A stretch of DNA of 64,000 nucleotides from positions 10,112,001 to 10,176,000 of the forward strand of contig NC_062254.1 of assembly GCF_905475465.1 (NCBI RefSeq). The letters run 5' to 3'. The translations under genes and the position numbers were made by a program. A model generated the notes under the pieces. It did not search any database and was not told where the DNA came from. It saw only the letters and a program-made list of their open reading frames with translations. Origin of the DNA: Pieris napi. Lineage: Eukaryota > Arthropoda > Insecta > Lepidoptera > Pieridae. The number at the start of each line of letters is the position of its first letter. The first letter of the stretch is position 1. Of the stretch, positions 9,977 through 21,810 are shown piece after piece.

Positions 9977-11152
9977 TTAGTAGAAAGCTTTTTATATTTA
10001 ACAGTTTAGTCTTCTGACGAATACATCTAGTTTTTAATCATAATTTAAACACAAAACATGCGTCCCATTTTCCTAAAAGGTGTTTGAGTCTATTGTGACG
10101 TGTTTAAAACGATGCCTGCAATTACTGCAACATTCACCGATAGCAAACAAAGCCTTGAAGCTTTTGTGAGCTCTAAGTTTTTTTGTTTGTCGTACTTGTA
10201 TGGTAAGTACTGTTAAACTATTTCCTGACCATTATGTTCTTTAACAACACAACTGCAATATTTCCTTTAAATCTCTACTGTACAAACATTACCTTTCCAC
10301 ATCGTACTAACTGATGTGAAACTGATCTAAAATTATCGTGATTCACATGAACTTTTTCTTTTTTATGTGTCTTTTTTTTAATTGTGTCCTGATCAATATT
10401 TACATAAGTTTTAATTGCTTTGTTTTATTAACTATATATCTTATGTATTTTGGCACTTGTTGCTTACTAATTTAATATTTTTTTCGCATTTTGGTTGCCT
10501 GAAAGTAATCGCTCGAAAGCGATATGGGGCTGTTGTCGCCAGTTGTCGCTTTTCATTTAATTATATCAATAGATAACATTAATATTTATTCTAGAATGTA
10601 TACTGGGTTATTAGTTTACGGTTCCTAAAATAAACTTTAGGAATTAATAAACTTATCATAGAAAGATTAAAATTATAATTTTCATGTTATTTTTGTGTTT
10701 CAAATGTTGACCAAGATATTTCGAATCCGTTCCGAAATCAAAACAGTGTTTTGAGCTAGTAAAATGTTTTAAATAACTTTATTTTATATGAAAAAATGAC
10801 GAATTTAACAATTTAGTATGTACATAGATACAATGAGACATTTAATGTCACTTAATCAAGCCGATTTTACACACAAATACACACCCACACCCTACACGCC
10901 TTCTCTCTCTTATATTATTGTTACGTCTGTAAACCTTCTAATTGGCGTTTCTATTTAAAATTATTTTGTATTATTATGAAGTAAGGTTTTTCTACATAAA
11001 TATATATATTATTTTTACTATTAAATGTGTAATCTTATGTTTAAATAATAAACTTATAAGAAATTGTGATGCATACGCTTTCAAATACTCAGTTTGTTTT
11101 CTGATACCCGACCGAGAAAGGGCTATTAGATAATTACTTTCTATATAATAAT
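9977..11152. other. AT-rich stretch without recognised content
   Basis: No gene or clear repeat. A CA/CT-rich low-complexity patch lies at 10868-10912. Confidence 0.5.
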
Positions 11153-11330
11153 AGCAGTGTTGGCCTAGTGCCTTCAGCGTGTGACTCTCATCCCTGAGGT
11201 CGTAGCTTCGATTGCCGGCAGTGCACCAATAGACTTTCTTTCTAAGTGTGCATTTAACATTCGCTTGAACGGTGATTAGATTGCTCGGAACTTAAAAGGT
11301 TGTAGCGCCACTGATTTATTTTTTATCTAA
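11153..11330 (+). mobile_element. SINE-C copy with internal deletion
   Basis: The head TGTTGGCCTAGTGCCTTC and B-box region GTAGCTTCGATTGCCGG are followed by TTTAACATTCGCTTGAACGG. It then jumps to the SINE 3' end GGTTGTAGCGCCACTGATTT. About 100 bases of the body are missing. Confidence 0.75.
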
Positions 11331-12107
11331 TAAAAGCAAAAGTTTGTCATTAAGGACACATGATAATTCTGTTTTACTACAATGAAGAAAAATATAGTTG
11401 CCAAAAACAAAGCCGCCAGTTGGAAAAGACCTTTGCCAAATATGGGTAAACAGGAACATCTAGAGAAGATAGTAAGCAAATATAAAACCTTATTATAAAT
11501 AAAAATAAACGATTACAGGGACATTTTCAATCTCGGTCATTATACGTTCCTAATTTACTGCAAGCTCCAGTCTCTAAGAGATTACCGTGTACTAACAATA
11601 TAACTAGCATATTAAAAGTTGCTACAAGCTGAGATAAAATTTCAAAGCATTGAGCTGCGGTAACTCCTAACTGTACGAGCTTAAAGTTTAAACTTTATTT
11701 TCATTAAATAGAGGATGTATCGTGTGAAAACGGGCTTAGGAAACTTTAGCGTCACCAAATGCATGTTCTATTTAGAATTTAATTTTAATACCTTATATAA
11801 AATAACTAAACATTTACAAATATTATGAAGTGCCTTTATGTGTAAAGTGTTAACACGAAGTTAAAGGTTTACAATTCGATTAATATACTTGTATATATGT
11901 ATAGAAATTACATTTCATTAATTTGAATTTAGCGCGCTTCGCGTTTTTATAAGTAGTCTGAGGAAGTTGGTAGGCGACGCATCGGAGTGACGCGCGATGG
12001 AATGGCGGATGACGTTCAGATAATCTGAATTTATTAGTGCAATTTATTGTTATAAAATCGATTTTTGTTTAGTTTTTTTGTAATTTTAATTTTTTTGATT
12101 AGTTGTT

Positions 12108-12383
12108 TTTGACGTGACAACGTCTTATAATTCGATGTAGCCGGCTGCACGCACGAAAAAACATGACTCATGCGGCGTTACCTCGCTCTGAGGCGTTCCA
12201 TTTAAAAATGTCATAATTTTATTTATGCGTACTAATAAATGTAACTTGCTCAATTCAATTGTGATTTCCATTTACCTCCTTCTCTATATCCATACAAAAT
12301 ACCTATCAAACAAATTATTTTTTTTTTTTTTTGAAAAATGCAACCATCCCATCAATATTTTTTTATGACGTTGTCACGTTCAA
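12108..12383. mobile_element. MITE with ACGTGACAACGTC terminal inverted repeats
   Basis: Perfect 13-base inverted repeats lie at 12112-12124 (ACGTGACAACGTC) and 12367-12379. The interior has no reading frame and includes GTAGCCGGCTGCACGCACG. The TIR itself is nearly palindromic (GACGT...ACGTC). No unambiguous target duplication is visible, so the exact ends and superfamily are open. Confidence 0.65.
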
Positions 12384-12944
12384 CTATCGTCAGTAAACCG
12401 ACTTTACAGACAACCAATTTTTTTTTGTAATGGGAGTTTATCTGTTGAGAGTAAATTGAAATAGTTATAATGAATATTACTTTCTTTCAATAAAAATGTG
12501 TCATATAGGTAACTTATATATTCAAAGAAGGCCTATTATACTATTATAGTAAAACTACAAACTTTATTCAACGATAAATCATTGTTTGTATTCACAATTT
12601 GGCAAAAACGAAATAGTTATTAGAAAGCAAATACTTTGTTTAAAGCAATAGCTCACAATGGCATTAATACACTTATATTTCTAAAATTCAGAACACTACA
12701 AAATCCGTCACTGAAACTTATAGAAGCGCAAATACAATTGTCGCAGTACCGATGGACAAAGGACTGGGGTCAATGAACCATGTCGTTATTGGCCGTGCTC
12801 GTTTTGTGACGTCATCTGTGACGGATGCATTCAATTGGCAAGGGACATGAACGCTGTTGATATAACTGTTAGTAATTGATGCAAATTTTTGTAAGAACCA
12901 TGATTTTGCAAAGAGATATCTCTTAGTACTTTATAGGCAAGAGC

Positions 12945-13145
12945 AGCGTTGGCCCAATGGTACGACTGTCTTCCGTGGGGTCCTAGGTTGTGTACCAAAG
13001 GACTTAGTATGTCCGCATTTAACACATACTCATACTGTGAAGGGAAACATCGTGAGGAAACTGGAAAAGTCGACGGTGTGTGTCATGCACAGTGTGTGAT
13101 CACCTACTTGCCTATTAGGAATGTTCACGGAACAGATACAGAAGA
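12945..13145 (+). mobile_element. SINE-C copy, strongly diverged
   Basis: Recognisable blocks in SINE order are GCGTTGGCCCAATGGTACGA, GTGAAGGGAAACATCGTGAG, AAGTCGACGGTGTGTG and GATCACCTACTTGCCTATTA. The B-box region is disrupted. Confidence 0.7.
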
Positions 13146-14268
13146 AGATAGAAGGGGGCAAGGAGTACCACTCTCTTTTTTTTCAAAGGAACGACGTACC
13201 AAATCATGGAGTGCGACACCTGGGGATGTCGACAAGGAGTGGGTGCTTCAGCGTGCTGTTAGATGAGCGTTGTTAGAAAGGGGATGAAGGAACAATATCA
13301 CAAACATACAGGTCAAACTTACTGACTATATATATATATATATAAGGGTATAACAAATACGTACGAATAAAATTGATCTAAATCACCAATTATTCGGCCA
13401 TTATACACATTACCGTCCATTAGATGTGAACTTGCCGAAATGGCAATAAAAGCGACATTTATTATTTCATAGAGATCGTTTGTCTTCGAAAAGGATTTGT
13501 GCCATCAATACGTCGCCATTCTATGTTTATTACAAAGCATATAACGTTGTAAAGAGGTGAAATTTTTGTTATATAGCATATAAACTTATAAACTAGACCT
13601 CATAAAAATTCTAAAATATATCATTTCTTACACCAATATGCTATATAAAATTTTCAAAAATCTAAATGTCAGTAGGTACAGTTTTATAGAACCTTATACA
13701 ATTCAAAAATCTAATTCACGTTTTTCACTGCTACACTGGTAGATCAAAATGTCGTAAAATTTCGCAAATTAAAATATTTAAAAAAGTTCCTACTTATCAT
13801 TATAATACTGTACTGGCTTCGGTGTATTTTAAATAAAATTATTATTTTATTTTCATTGAATGTAAATGCGTCTTGCTATAACAGATCTAAAGTCAGAATC
13901 ATTCTTAAGTAAGTTGTATTGTTTCTATTTAAATCATTTGTTACGCTATAGGGGCCAACCAAAACGGAGAATGTTAAACTCATATTCATAATATATTCAC
14001 TGTTTTCTTTAGTATACATTTTATCTAGGAAGTATGACATAACAATGAACTACTTCCTCATGTAAACATCATCACACACTTTTACTGCCCAATTTGAGCA
14101 AGACAAGAGTGCGATAATTCTTATAGCAAGGGTTACCAGAAAATAATTTTACCGATTTTTTATTTTTATTTTTATTAAACCGACTTCAAACTTAAAGTAT
14201 ACCTATAGATTGGAAATGTAATGTTTGCCTTCAAAAAAAGACTAATCGTTTAATACATTCAATAAATT
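13146..14268. other. AT-rich stretch with a short TA run
   Basis: A perfect TA run of about 18 bases lies at 13326-13344. I see nothing else. Confidence 0.5.
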
Positions 14269-14324
14269 ATAGTTTAGTACATTTAGAGTTGGTGAATTAA
14301 CCAACTCTAAATGTAGTAAACTAT
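14269..14324. repeat. near-perfect 25-bp hairpin
   Basis: Arms 14269-14293 and 14300-14324 are complementary with one mismatch, around a 6-base loop GAATTA. The short outer blocks TAATAC (14251) and GTATTA (14325) also pair. It could be a remnant of a foldback MITE or a small-RNA-type hairpin. Confidence 0.7.
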
Positions 14325-15074
14325 GTATTAGTATATTAGTATACAATATACATACTACTGTATATTTTTTTAAATAAAATATACAAAAATCTAACGAAAA
14401 TATACTTTAAACTTTCACAAATACATACATTATAAAAATGAATTAATATTATCATTTTGATTATATTAACGAGCTTGTACTTAAATTAATCAAACAAGTA
14501 GCAGTGCTGTGAAACAGTCTGCTCCTCAGCATAATGCTGAGCCAGGCCCAATTACAGCCATAACACGTACCTTGTTCTTTAAAAGAAAAAGAAATTGTTA
14601 TTTTTCATACTTCTTTGTATTTTTTTTATTATTGTTATGTTGCGTGTGTTTTGTTGGAAATAAATATTATGTCTATGTCTAAGTAATCTGGCCTTTTGTA
14701 TATTATGAATATTTTCAAAATTGACAACCCTACTATATTCGGGACATTGTCTTAACGCGTTAAGAGAGACATAAAACCGTGATACGTTATAATTTATTGC
14801 CACAATAAAGCGGCTGAATCGCGATCTTTGTGAGCGAATAATAAAATGTTAAGCGCATTTTGGGCTGAACGAGTTAATTTTATTTGAGTTCGGTTTATTG
14901 CTTGTGGGTGCTGCATGGAAAAACAAACTCCAAAGAGGGTTAAGAAACACTTAAGCGCTTAGATAAATAGAATCCAAGACATCGTACTTATCGATTCGAC
15001 AGTAAAGCACAAATATTGTTAACATCTTTGACTATATATTTATAATAACATAAACTTCGTCAACTAAGTATTGG

Positions 15075-15258
15075 GGATTTAAAAGAATGGCGGAGAGTTT
15101 ATTGCCAGTTCTTCTGTTTCGTTCTACTAGAGAACTGGCAGTAAATGTAAAATTAGAAGCATTTAATGTATTTTGTATTTTTTTCTTTTGCTTTTTTTAC
15201 GTTCATTAGTGTACATTGTGTTACCTATATGAATAAATTATTTTGACTTTTGACTTAA
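15075..15258 (+). mobile_element. LINE-B-related 3' UTR fragment
   Basis: It starts AAAGAATGGCGGAGAGTTTA, has CCAGTTCTTCTGTTTCG, ends ACCTATATGAATAAATTATT and is followed by a short TTTTGACTTTTGACTT tail. Short tandem tails of this kind mark the 3' end of the family. Confidence 0.72.
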
Positions 15259-15296
15259 AAATCAGCAAGACTCGACGAGTCCAGTATTAAAAATAT

Positions 15297-15530
15297 AACA
15301 CAGTATTACAACCTTTTTAAGTCTGGGACTCAGATTTCTGTATCTGTTTCATGATCATTTGTCAATCTCATATGCAAGTAGGTGATCACGCCGTCAACTT
15401 TTTGGGTCTAAGGCAAGCCGGTCTCCTTACGATCTTTTCCTTCACCATTCAAGCGAATGTTAAAAGTGCACAGCCGGGGATCGAACCTAACACCTCTGGG
15501 ATGAGAGTCTGAAGCTACTAGGCCAACACT
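15297..15530 (-). mobile_element. SINE-C copy
   Basis: The reverse complement has the head TTGGCCTAGTAGCTTCAG, the B box GGTTCGATCCCCGGCTG, and the body GGCTTGCCTTAGACCC and TGATCATGAAACAGATAC. About 25 bases are missing after the B-box region. Confidence 0.8.
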
Positions 15531-16084
15531 CCTTCGAGTCGATTAATACATACTTAATAAAAACGAAACCGTGCATTTGATCATAATTCGACAAGTGTAA
15601 AATCATGAAGCAGTTTATTAAGTTTTTGTACTTTAAGCTGATATTAAAAAATAAATATTTAGTATTATTTGTGAGGACCCGATTTGATTGACTTAAATTA
15701 ATATCACGACATAAAACACAAAACACTCACATCAATAACATCAAAGCCACAATTCTTTATATTGCCACAAAGAAAATTTCGTGTTTCTCGGTTACATATT
15801 TCGTAAGAGTATTTCTGTGTTACTCTAAATAGGGTTAGTGAATTCTTTTGATCCAATTTATATGTATTTTACGTCTCATCACTGCTTTATGTCGCTGTTA
15901 TATTACTAACTTAGATAAATACACTCAGTAAGGGTACCACGCAACTTTAATGATTACGAATTCCGAGGTATTTATATCTATCTATTGTATTTATACATTA
16001 GAAGTGTTGCAATCTTGGAATAAGGTTATACAAAAAGTCAGGCAGTCGCTTAAGTTACGGGGTGCGCCTACTGATTTTGATTAT

Positions 16085-16206
16085 TATGCCCGTTCTACTA
16101 ATTTCTGAGCTCACATTATATTAAGTGATGTCGCCTCCCATGGTCACACGTGGTCAGAAGATATCAGTTCGCGTCAGTGTAAGTGCGTTGCCAGCCTTTT
16201 AAGATG
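16085..16206 (-). mobile_element. LINE-E fragment
   Basis: It contains GAGCTCACATTATATTAAGT, GTCGCCTCCCATGGTCAC and GCGTTGCCAGCCTTTTAAGA, the LINE-E 3' block in diverged form. Confidence 0.6.
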
Positions 16207-16209
16207 TTA

Positions 16210-16690
16210 AGTGGAAGTTAAGTTAAGTCAAAATCCTTTATTCATTTAAGTAGCACAATGTACACTTATGAACGTCAATAAAGAAATACATATTAAATGC
16301 TAAATACTTCTAATTTTACATTTGCTGCCTGTTCTCACATCAAGGGCGTAGAACGGACGAGAAGAACAAGAGATAAAGCCGCCCGTTGCCTTATAACTTT
16401 TGTAACCTGCTTTTTTATTTTTGTTATGTGTATGTTTGTGAATAAGGTAATAAAGCATAAATAAATAAATAAGAACTGGCAACAAACACTCCGCCACTCA
16501 ATTTAATCGCCAAGTTTTTTGTTTTATACAATGTTTGTAAGGAGCTGCAACCATTACACCATATTCCACATGACATCTTAAGTAATTAATAATAATAAAA
16601 TAAATTAAAAAAAAATCCAAGATTTGTCCTTAATCAGCAGGAGGCATGGTGAAATAGGAGCACTAACATTCACTTGGGAACAACACGCAA
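16210..16690 (-). mobile_element. LINE-B-related 3' UTR with a small internal insertion
   Basis: The reverse complement matches 3940-4256 and 15075-15258. About 80 bases at 16386-16470, ending in AATAAATAAATAA, interrupt the GCCAGTTCTT block and look like an extra inserted sequence. The match extends upstream through TTAATTACTTAAGATGTCA. Confidence 0.7.
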
Positions 16691-16934
16691 ATACAGTCGA
16701 AATAACTAACATCACCGCATACACGAATTCAAGTCCGACCAGTCACCACAAGTAGCACCCGTTCACGAGTATGATGCATGGCCAGCTATCGGCCCCCACG
16801 CCATATTTTAGGGAGAGAGACAACTCGACGCATGGACGCCACCACAAGCAATGAAGTAATTAGTAAATGTAAGTCTAATTTTAAAAATGCTGATATTCTA
16901 CTTACATAAATTTGACATTATTTGATTTTATATG

Positions 16935-17181
16935 TGTGTTGTTACAAATGAAGGTTTTATTGTTTTGACGACTGCAAATCCATGGGTCCCGGGTTCGATC
17001 CCCGGCTGAGACGAACATCGATGTGATGAGCATTTGGTGTTGTGCTTAGGTCTTGGGTGTTTAAATATGTATTTATATGTATATCTATCTATAATATGTA
17101 TGTATATCCGTTGCCTAGTACCCTTCACCAGCTTAGCATGGGACTCGGTCAATTGGTGTGAAATGTCTTTAAAAAAAAAAT
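16935..17181 (+). mobile_element. second SINE type (GACGAACATCGATGTG) with poly-A
   Basis: The tRNA-like B box GGGTTCGATCCCCGGCTG is followed by AGACGAACATCGATGTGATG, GGTGTTGTGCTTAGGTC, a TATGTATTTATATGTATA run and CCGTTGCCTAGTACCC. It ends with 10-11 A residues at 17170-17180. The tRNA head is 5'-truncated. It is unrelated to SINE-C outside the B box. Confidence 0.75.
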
Positions 17182-17639
17182 TGTCTCTGAACTATCACAA
17201 AAGATGAGGTAAGAATGAAATTCATGGCTGACTGAAAACAAATACAAGACGCGGCAAAATCCCTTACGACGAATTCCTCAGTAATTTCTTAAACCTAAAT
17301 AGTTCAAGCGTGATACGTTAAAGCCAATTCACAATTGTGTAACGTCGAGAACAGCTGTCGAAGGTATTTCACGGAGCTATACAGGAAGTGCCGGCTACAA
17401 TAGCCATTGATGGAAATAGGTTTTAAGCTTTGCATATACGAGAGTCTAAGCGATATTCAAATATTGCGTTCTAGTCCAGTACCTATAGGGTATTTATAGG
17501 CAATCTACCTACTACTGTGATGTTAAAACGTTATTGTTAAACCAAAAAGCGGTTGAAAATAAACGTTTACACTTGAATTTTCCTTTTTATTTTATATTTA
17601 TTTCCAACATACAAATATATAGTATTTACACAATTCTTA

Positions 17640-17940
17640 ACTTACATATTAATAAGAATAATTAAATTAACATATTAAAGTTTGGTACCTGTGGCAGTGT
17701 ACCAGCATTTCTATTTCTCCATCTCGTGGGCATGAGCCGTAATGCTGAAAGCACCAGCTCTGGGGCTGTAGTAGTACTGGTACTATCTACCAAGCGCCTA
17801 CCTCAATCCTTAATGAGCCCCTGTGCCCTTGAACCCCACGTGGGTGGAGACTCTCTACAGCAAAGGGTAAAAAAGGTACTTCAGAGCCTACTTCAACGCC
17901 ACAGGGAGCATAATATATGGGCATTCCTAAGTGAAGGCTG
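17640..17940 (-). mobile_element. LINE-F C-terminus, strongly degraded
   Basis: Homologous to 53525-53930: the shared blocks are GTACCTGTGGCAGTGTACC, GAAAGCACCAGCTCTGG, TACTATCTACCAAGCGCC and CTTGAACCCCACG. The frame is broken by indels. Confidence 0.65.
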
Positions 17941-18469
17941 ATAGCTATACGAAGTGATTAAGGGTCCAAAAGAGTGCCTGTGTATGGCGAATGATAAGCA
18001 TTAAGCAAATGAGCGGCTTCCCTAGAACCAACTGCCGCCAACCTGGTGCGGTCTGCAATTGAGGTTAATAAGTTTTGTTAATCAGAATGAACAAAGAGAC
18101 TTCAATTAATTAAGTTTTTCATGTAATTCTCAAATTAAAAACGAAAACGTGATTAATTTATAAAAATAAATATGTTTCATAATTAATTTAAATACCAAAT
18201 AGCAGTCATAGACATTGCTATGACCTAATTACTCCTTTTACGTACTTAGTTTTTATAAGAAAACTCATCCAAGTAGACTAAACAGTATTAAACTTATTCC
18301 GCACTGTTAAGGAACGGAATAAGTTTAAGGAATTAAATATTATGACACTATCTGGTTGATATGTTCTTGAAGTCTTGCTGTATGTACAAAAAAATATTAT
18401 TACGATTTTAAAACAAATGGTGACTTTCTCCATTATAATACTAGAAACAGATCTAATCTAAGCGTATGA

Positions 18470-18745
18470 CCAACCAGGCTTCTAAATTTGACCATTATTT
18501 CAATGATCCTAATCCTTGGGATTGAATTGCTCCAGTTCAAATATTTATATCTGCTCTGCATTCGAAACAAATTTTATGAGTCAAAACTTGGCGATTAAAA
18601 AGAGTGGCGGAGAGTTTCATGCCAGTTCTTTTTGTCCGCGCCCTTGACTTGCGAACTGGTAGTAAATGTAAATTTAGAATTAATATAACATCTTTTCTGT
18701 TGACGTTTGTCATCTAGGTCGACTCACCAACGGAGCTGGAAAATT
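18470..18745 (+). mobile_element. LINE-B 3' end
   Basis: It starts with the end of ORF2 (AATGATCCTAATCCTTGGGA, encoding NDPNPWD) and continues with AAAACTTGGCGATTAAAAAG, AGTGGCGGAGAGTTTCATG and CTTGACTTGCGAACTGGTAG. It fades near 18745. Confidence 0.78.
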
Positions 18746-18834
18746 CAAATTAAAAACCTCCAAATAAATTTTATATGTCAATTAAAAATGTATGCTATTG
18801 CATACTTCTTCTCTAATAACACTCTTTATTTCTG

Positions 18835-19215
18835 AAGATAGTGTTAGTGGCGCTGCACAACTTCTTCCACTCTCCTATCTTCGGCAAGCCTCTGCTCCTG
18901 GGTGATGGTAAGACCTGTAAGGGCCTTTACTTGATTGGTCGGTAGGTCGGGACCCTCCACTCTGAATGAATGTCACGATTATTTTTTTCTAAACATTCTG
19001 GATCTCTGCGTGGCCATTGAAACTCAGGATGGGTTTGTGAAGTGTCAAAAGACGATTTTTTACCTGTAACTGTCTTAGTATGGTTATTGGGTATTGTTTC
19101 CTTAGCTGTCCATGGAATCCTAAGTATCCGCCTCCAACGTCACATTTCCAGAGCATCTATTTTTCTCCTTTCAGATGTGTATTGTGCGGGATTCAGCGCT
19201 ATGAAGGAAAATCGG
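18835..19215 (-). pseudogene. LINE endonuclease-RT type ORF, C-terminal remnant
   Basis: The minus strand reads AERRKIDALEM, then a stop, then RWRRILRIPWTAKETIPNN, and later in another frame VKALTGLTITQEQRLAEDR, with a stop at about 18844-18846. This is the C-terminal end of the LINE type usually annotated in Lepidoptera as endonuclease-reverse transcriptase, where WxWRRMLRIPWT and LTGLT.....LAEDR are standard. Premature stops and frame changes show it is dead. The central part between the two motifs is shortened compared with what I remember of the family. Everything upstream, including the reverse transcriptase, is absent. Clade assignment (RTE-like) is from memory. Confidence 0.65.
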
Positions 19216-19614
19216 CAAAACCAAAGACACAACCAATGTCTTCTTTGTATTGTAAACTTATCCTTATTATATAGTATGCATTTATGTATAATAATAATAC
19301 ACATGATTATTATTTATTTATTCACAGCTTATGTATTTTGAACTAAAACAGTGCTTTCATTATTACGCATAAATAAGCACAAACGTTTTCCTCAGACAAT
19401 TTATAGAGCATTGAATATTCTCATTCCTACTCGCTCTGTTTCTACCTTCAAACATCACACTCATCTCTATGCGTGTAGGGTTACCACGTATTTTAATTTA
19501 TTTTTTCTGTTTACTCCCATGCCATAGTGTCCATGGACTTTCTATCTCTTATATTTTCTTGTATATATGTTTCTGTCCAAAACGATAAAAACAGTCTGTG
19601 GCCCTTTTTAGATC

Positions 19615-19865
19615 TAGGCCTCAAATGTTTGTATCTGTTTCATCATCATTTCTCAATCTAATAGGCAAATAGGTGATCAGTTTCCTGTGCCTGACACACG
19701 CCATCGACTTTTTGGATCTAAGGCAAGCCGGTTTTTCTTCACCGTTCGACCGAATTTTAAATGCGCACGTAGACAGAATATGCATTGATGCACAGCCGGG
19801 GATCGATCCTGCTACCTCAAGGATGAGGGTTGCACGCTTAAGCTACTAGGCCAACTGCTCTAAAA
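19615..19865 (-). mobile_element. SINE-C copy
   Basis: The reverse complement has the head TTGGCCTAGTAGCTTAAGCG, the B-box region GATCGATCCCCGGCTGTG, and the body GCTTGCCTTAGATCC, GTCAGGCACAGG and TGATGAAACAGATACAAAC. About 15 bases are missing in the GTGAGGAAACC block. Confidence 0.8.
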
Positions 19866-20974
19866 CACTAAAAAGAGAGTTGTACATAAAATAAACTTAT
19901 TTGTGTTGCGCGTCTCGCGAGATACGCCCTGGCCATAATAATATTATTCACAATATTCATGGGTGAGACAAAACGCAGTTCTGCGACACCCGTATTAGTT
20001 TGAGTATTTATGGTTTGTTTCGTTATTTATTACGAGTATAGTCTGACAATTTCACATTGATGTTTTAGTAATGATGTCATTATTGTGTAGAACACGTCCA
20101 GTGTTTTTATTTTGACGTACATCAATTTAATATGGAGAAATAATATAAACAATTTCTTTCAATATTATCAATTATTACTGTTAATATCTGAATATAATAG
20201 AAGTAAGTACAAAGAGTTCCGCACTCCTTCCTTAGCTTAGTGGTTCAGGTAGGTCCAAATAAATAATCATTCTATCGAATCGGCGTAAAAGTATGATCAG
20301 ACTACCTAAATTATTAAGAAGATTCACATATATCCCAAATTATATTAGAAAATGTATAAATACGAAGAAATAAATTTATTTTTAATTATTTCTATTATTA
20401 CTTTGTAGGTTAAGAAAATTGTAAATACTGTATACTTGATTGACAATTAAATAAAGATTTTTTTTTATCCTACATTAAAGCAAATAACACATTAGATTTA
20501 TAGATATTTCCATTTATTATTAAATTTAAATAAATTCTTAATTTAATAATAAAATATATTTATATCTGACGGTGAAAGAAAATCCCGCGATCTTACATGC
20601 ATGAATCGTGCGATTGGTTATATGATATAATGAAAAAAATAATAACTAAGATACTGATAGCTTAATATTGACATTTAATAGAACCAGATTATGGTCACCC
20701 TACACACGTGTTACTTAATTCCGTTTCAAACTACTCTTTGGCGTTTTGTTTCGTTTCAATTGTTCGGTTAACTCGTGAAATAGAATTAACAGTTTCAGTG
20801 GTGACCTGGGTTTATAACGTTGTTTCAGATAAAATTTCCGGATATCCGGTCAAAGGTTTTATAATAATATTAAAATCGGACTTTGTTCATTTTTCATTTT
20901 TCTGGGCTGGAACTTGTTACAGGTCAATTGGTTTACGACCGGTTCCCCGAGCTTTACATATAATGCCTTACGAT
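19866..20974. other. AT-rich stretch without recognised content
   Basis: No open frame longer than background and no repeat landmark of the families used here. Confidence 0.5.
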
Positions 20975-21050
20975 AGTGGCCTTGTGGTTTTAGCATGCAA
21001 TTTTCATCGCTGGTTCGAATCTTGGCTGTGCACGAAAGGTTACCTACGCA
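20975..21050 (+). mobile_element. SINE-C head fragment
   Basis: GTGGCCTTGTGGTTTTAGCA and TGGTTCGAATCTTGGCTGTG represent the A-box and B-box parts. The SINE body is replaced by the adjoining LINE-E fragment. Confidence 0.55.
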
Positions 21051-21059
21051 GTTTATACT

Positions 21060-21185
21060 TTTTTACTTTACAGGCTCATCTGATGTGATACCGCCGCCCA
21101 TGGACACTCGCACTACCAGAAGGCTCACAAGCACCGGCCTTTTAAGAATTGATACGCTCTTTTCATGAAGGACCCTCAAGAAAAG
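21060..21185 (-). mobile_element. LINE-E 3' fragment
   Basis: CAGGCTCATCTGATGTGATA, CCGCCGCCCATGGACACTC and CACCGGCCTTTTAAGAATTG follow the family order. Confidence 0.75.
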
Positions 21186-21734
21186 AGGTCACTGGTTTTT
21201 TTTACTTAATTTTTAAGTATAAAACACGTGTAACAATTAATTTTACAGTAGAAATCTAATAAAGTTTCGCAAACTGGGATTGTTAGATTTGATAATCAAA
21301 TCATGTTAAATCCAAAATTATCTTCAAAGGACATTGAATTTTCCCGGACGAAACGCAAATATTGAGACAAATTTCAATAATACTTTTGTTAAAATTTGGA
21401 ATCCCATACAATATCTAACGATGAGATTTATAAGACGGAATTTTCCCCAAATTATTTGTTAACAGGATAGCTTATCGCGTAATTCAATTCAATTAATTCA
21501 AATAACGTTTAAATCGTAGTTTGAGACTATTTAGAGGTTTTCTATTAATTAATATGAATGAATGTTATCCTATTTATATTTTAATAGGCTCCACAGAGTT
21601 AAGGACAAGCTTTTGTCAAAACCAATAAATAAAATCAACAACGATTAAGTAAAATCTAAAGAGGAGAAATAGATTAAATTTAAATGAGGCCCTAGACGAA
21701 GTAAGATTGGGTCTTGATTGAGCTCTGTCAGATA

Positions 21735-21810
21735 AAACGAAAAAACTTGGCAAATAAAAAGACTGGCGGAGAGTTTATTGCCAGTTCTTCTCCTACACTC
21801 AATGTAGGGG
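21735..21810 (+). mobile_element. LINE-B 3' UTR fragment
   Basis: AAAACTTGGCAAATAAAAAG, ACTGGCGGAGAGTTTATTG and CCAGTTCTTCTCC are present; a G-rich run follows at 21807. Confidence 0.65.

Noticed and set aside
9650..10009. 119-residue open frame rich in LYYII repeats
   Set aside because: It is the translation of the TTATA microsatellite; five-base units keep every frame patterned, and the flanks are LINE remnant and AT-rich DNA.
12949..13266. 105-residue open frame
   Set aside because: Its first two thirds are the translated SINE-C copy; there is no coding signature.
16300..16497. 65-residue frame on the minus strand
   Set aside because: It runs through the LINE-B 3' UTR and its small insertion, both non-coding.
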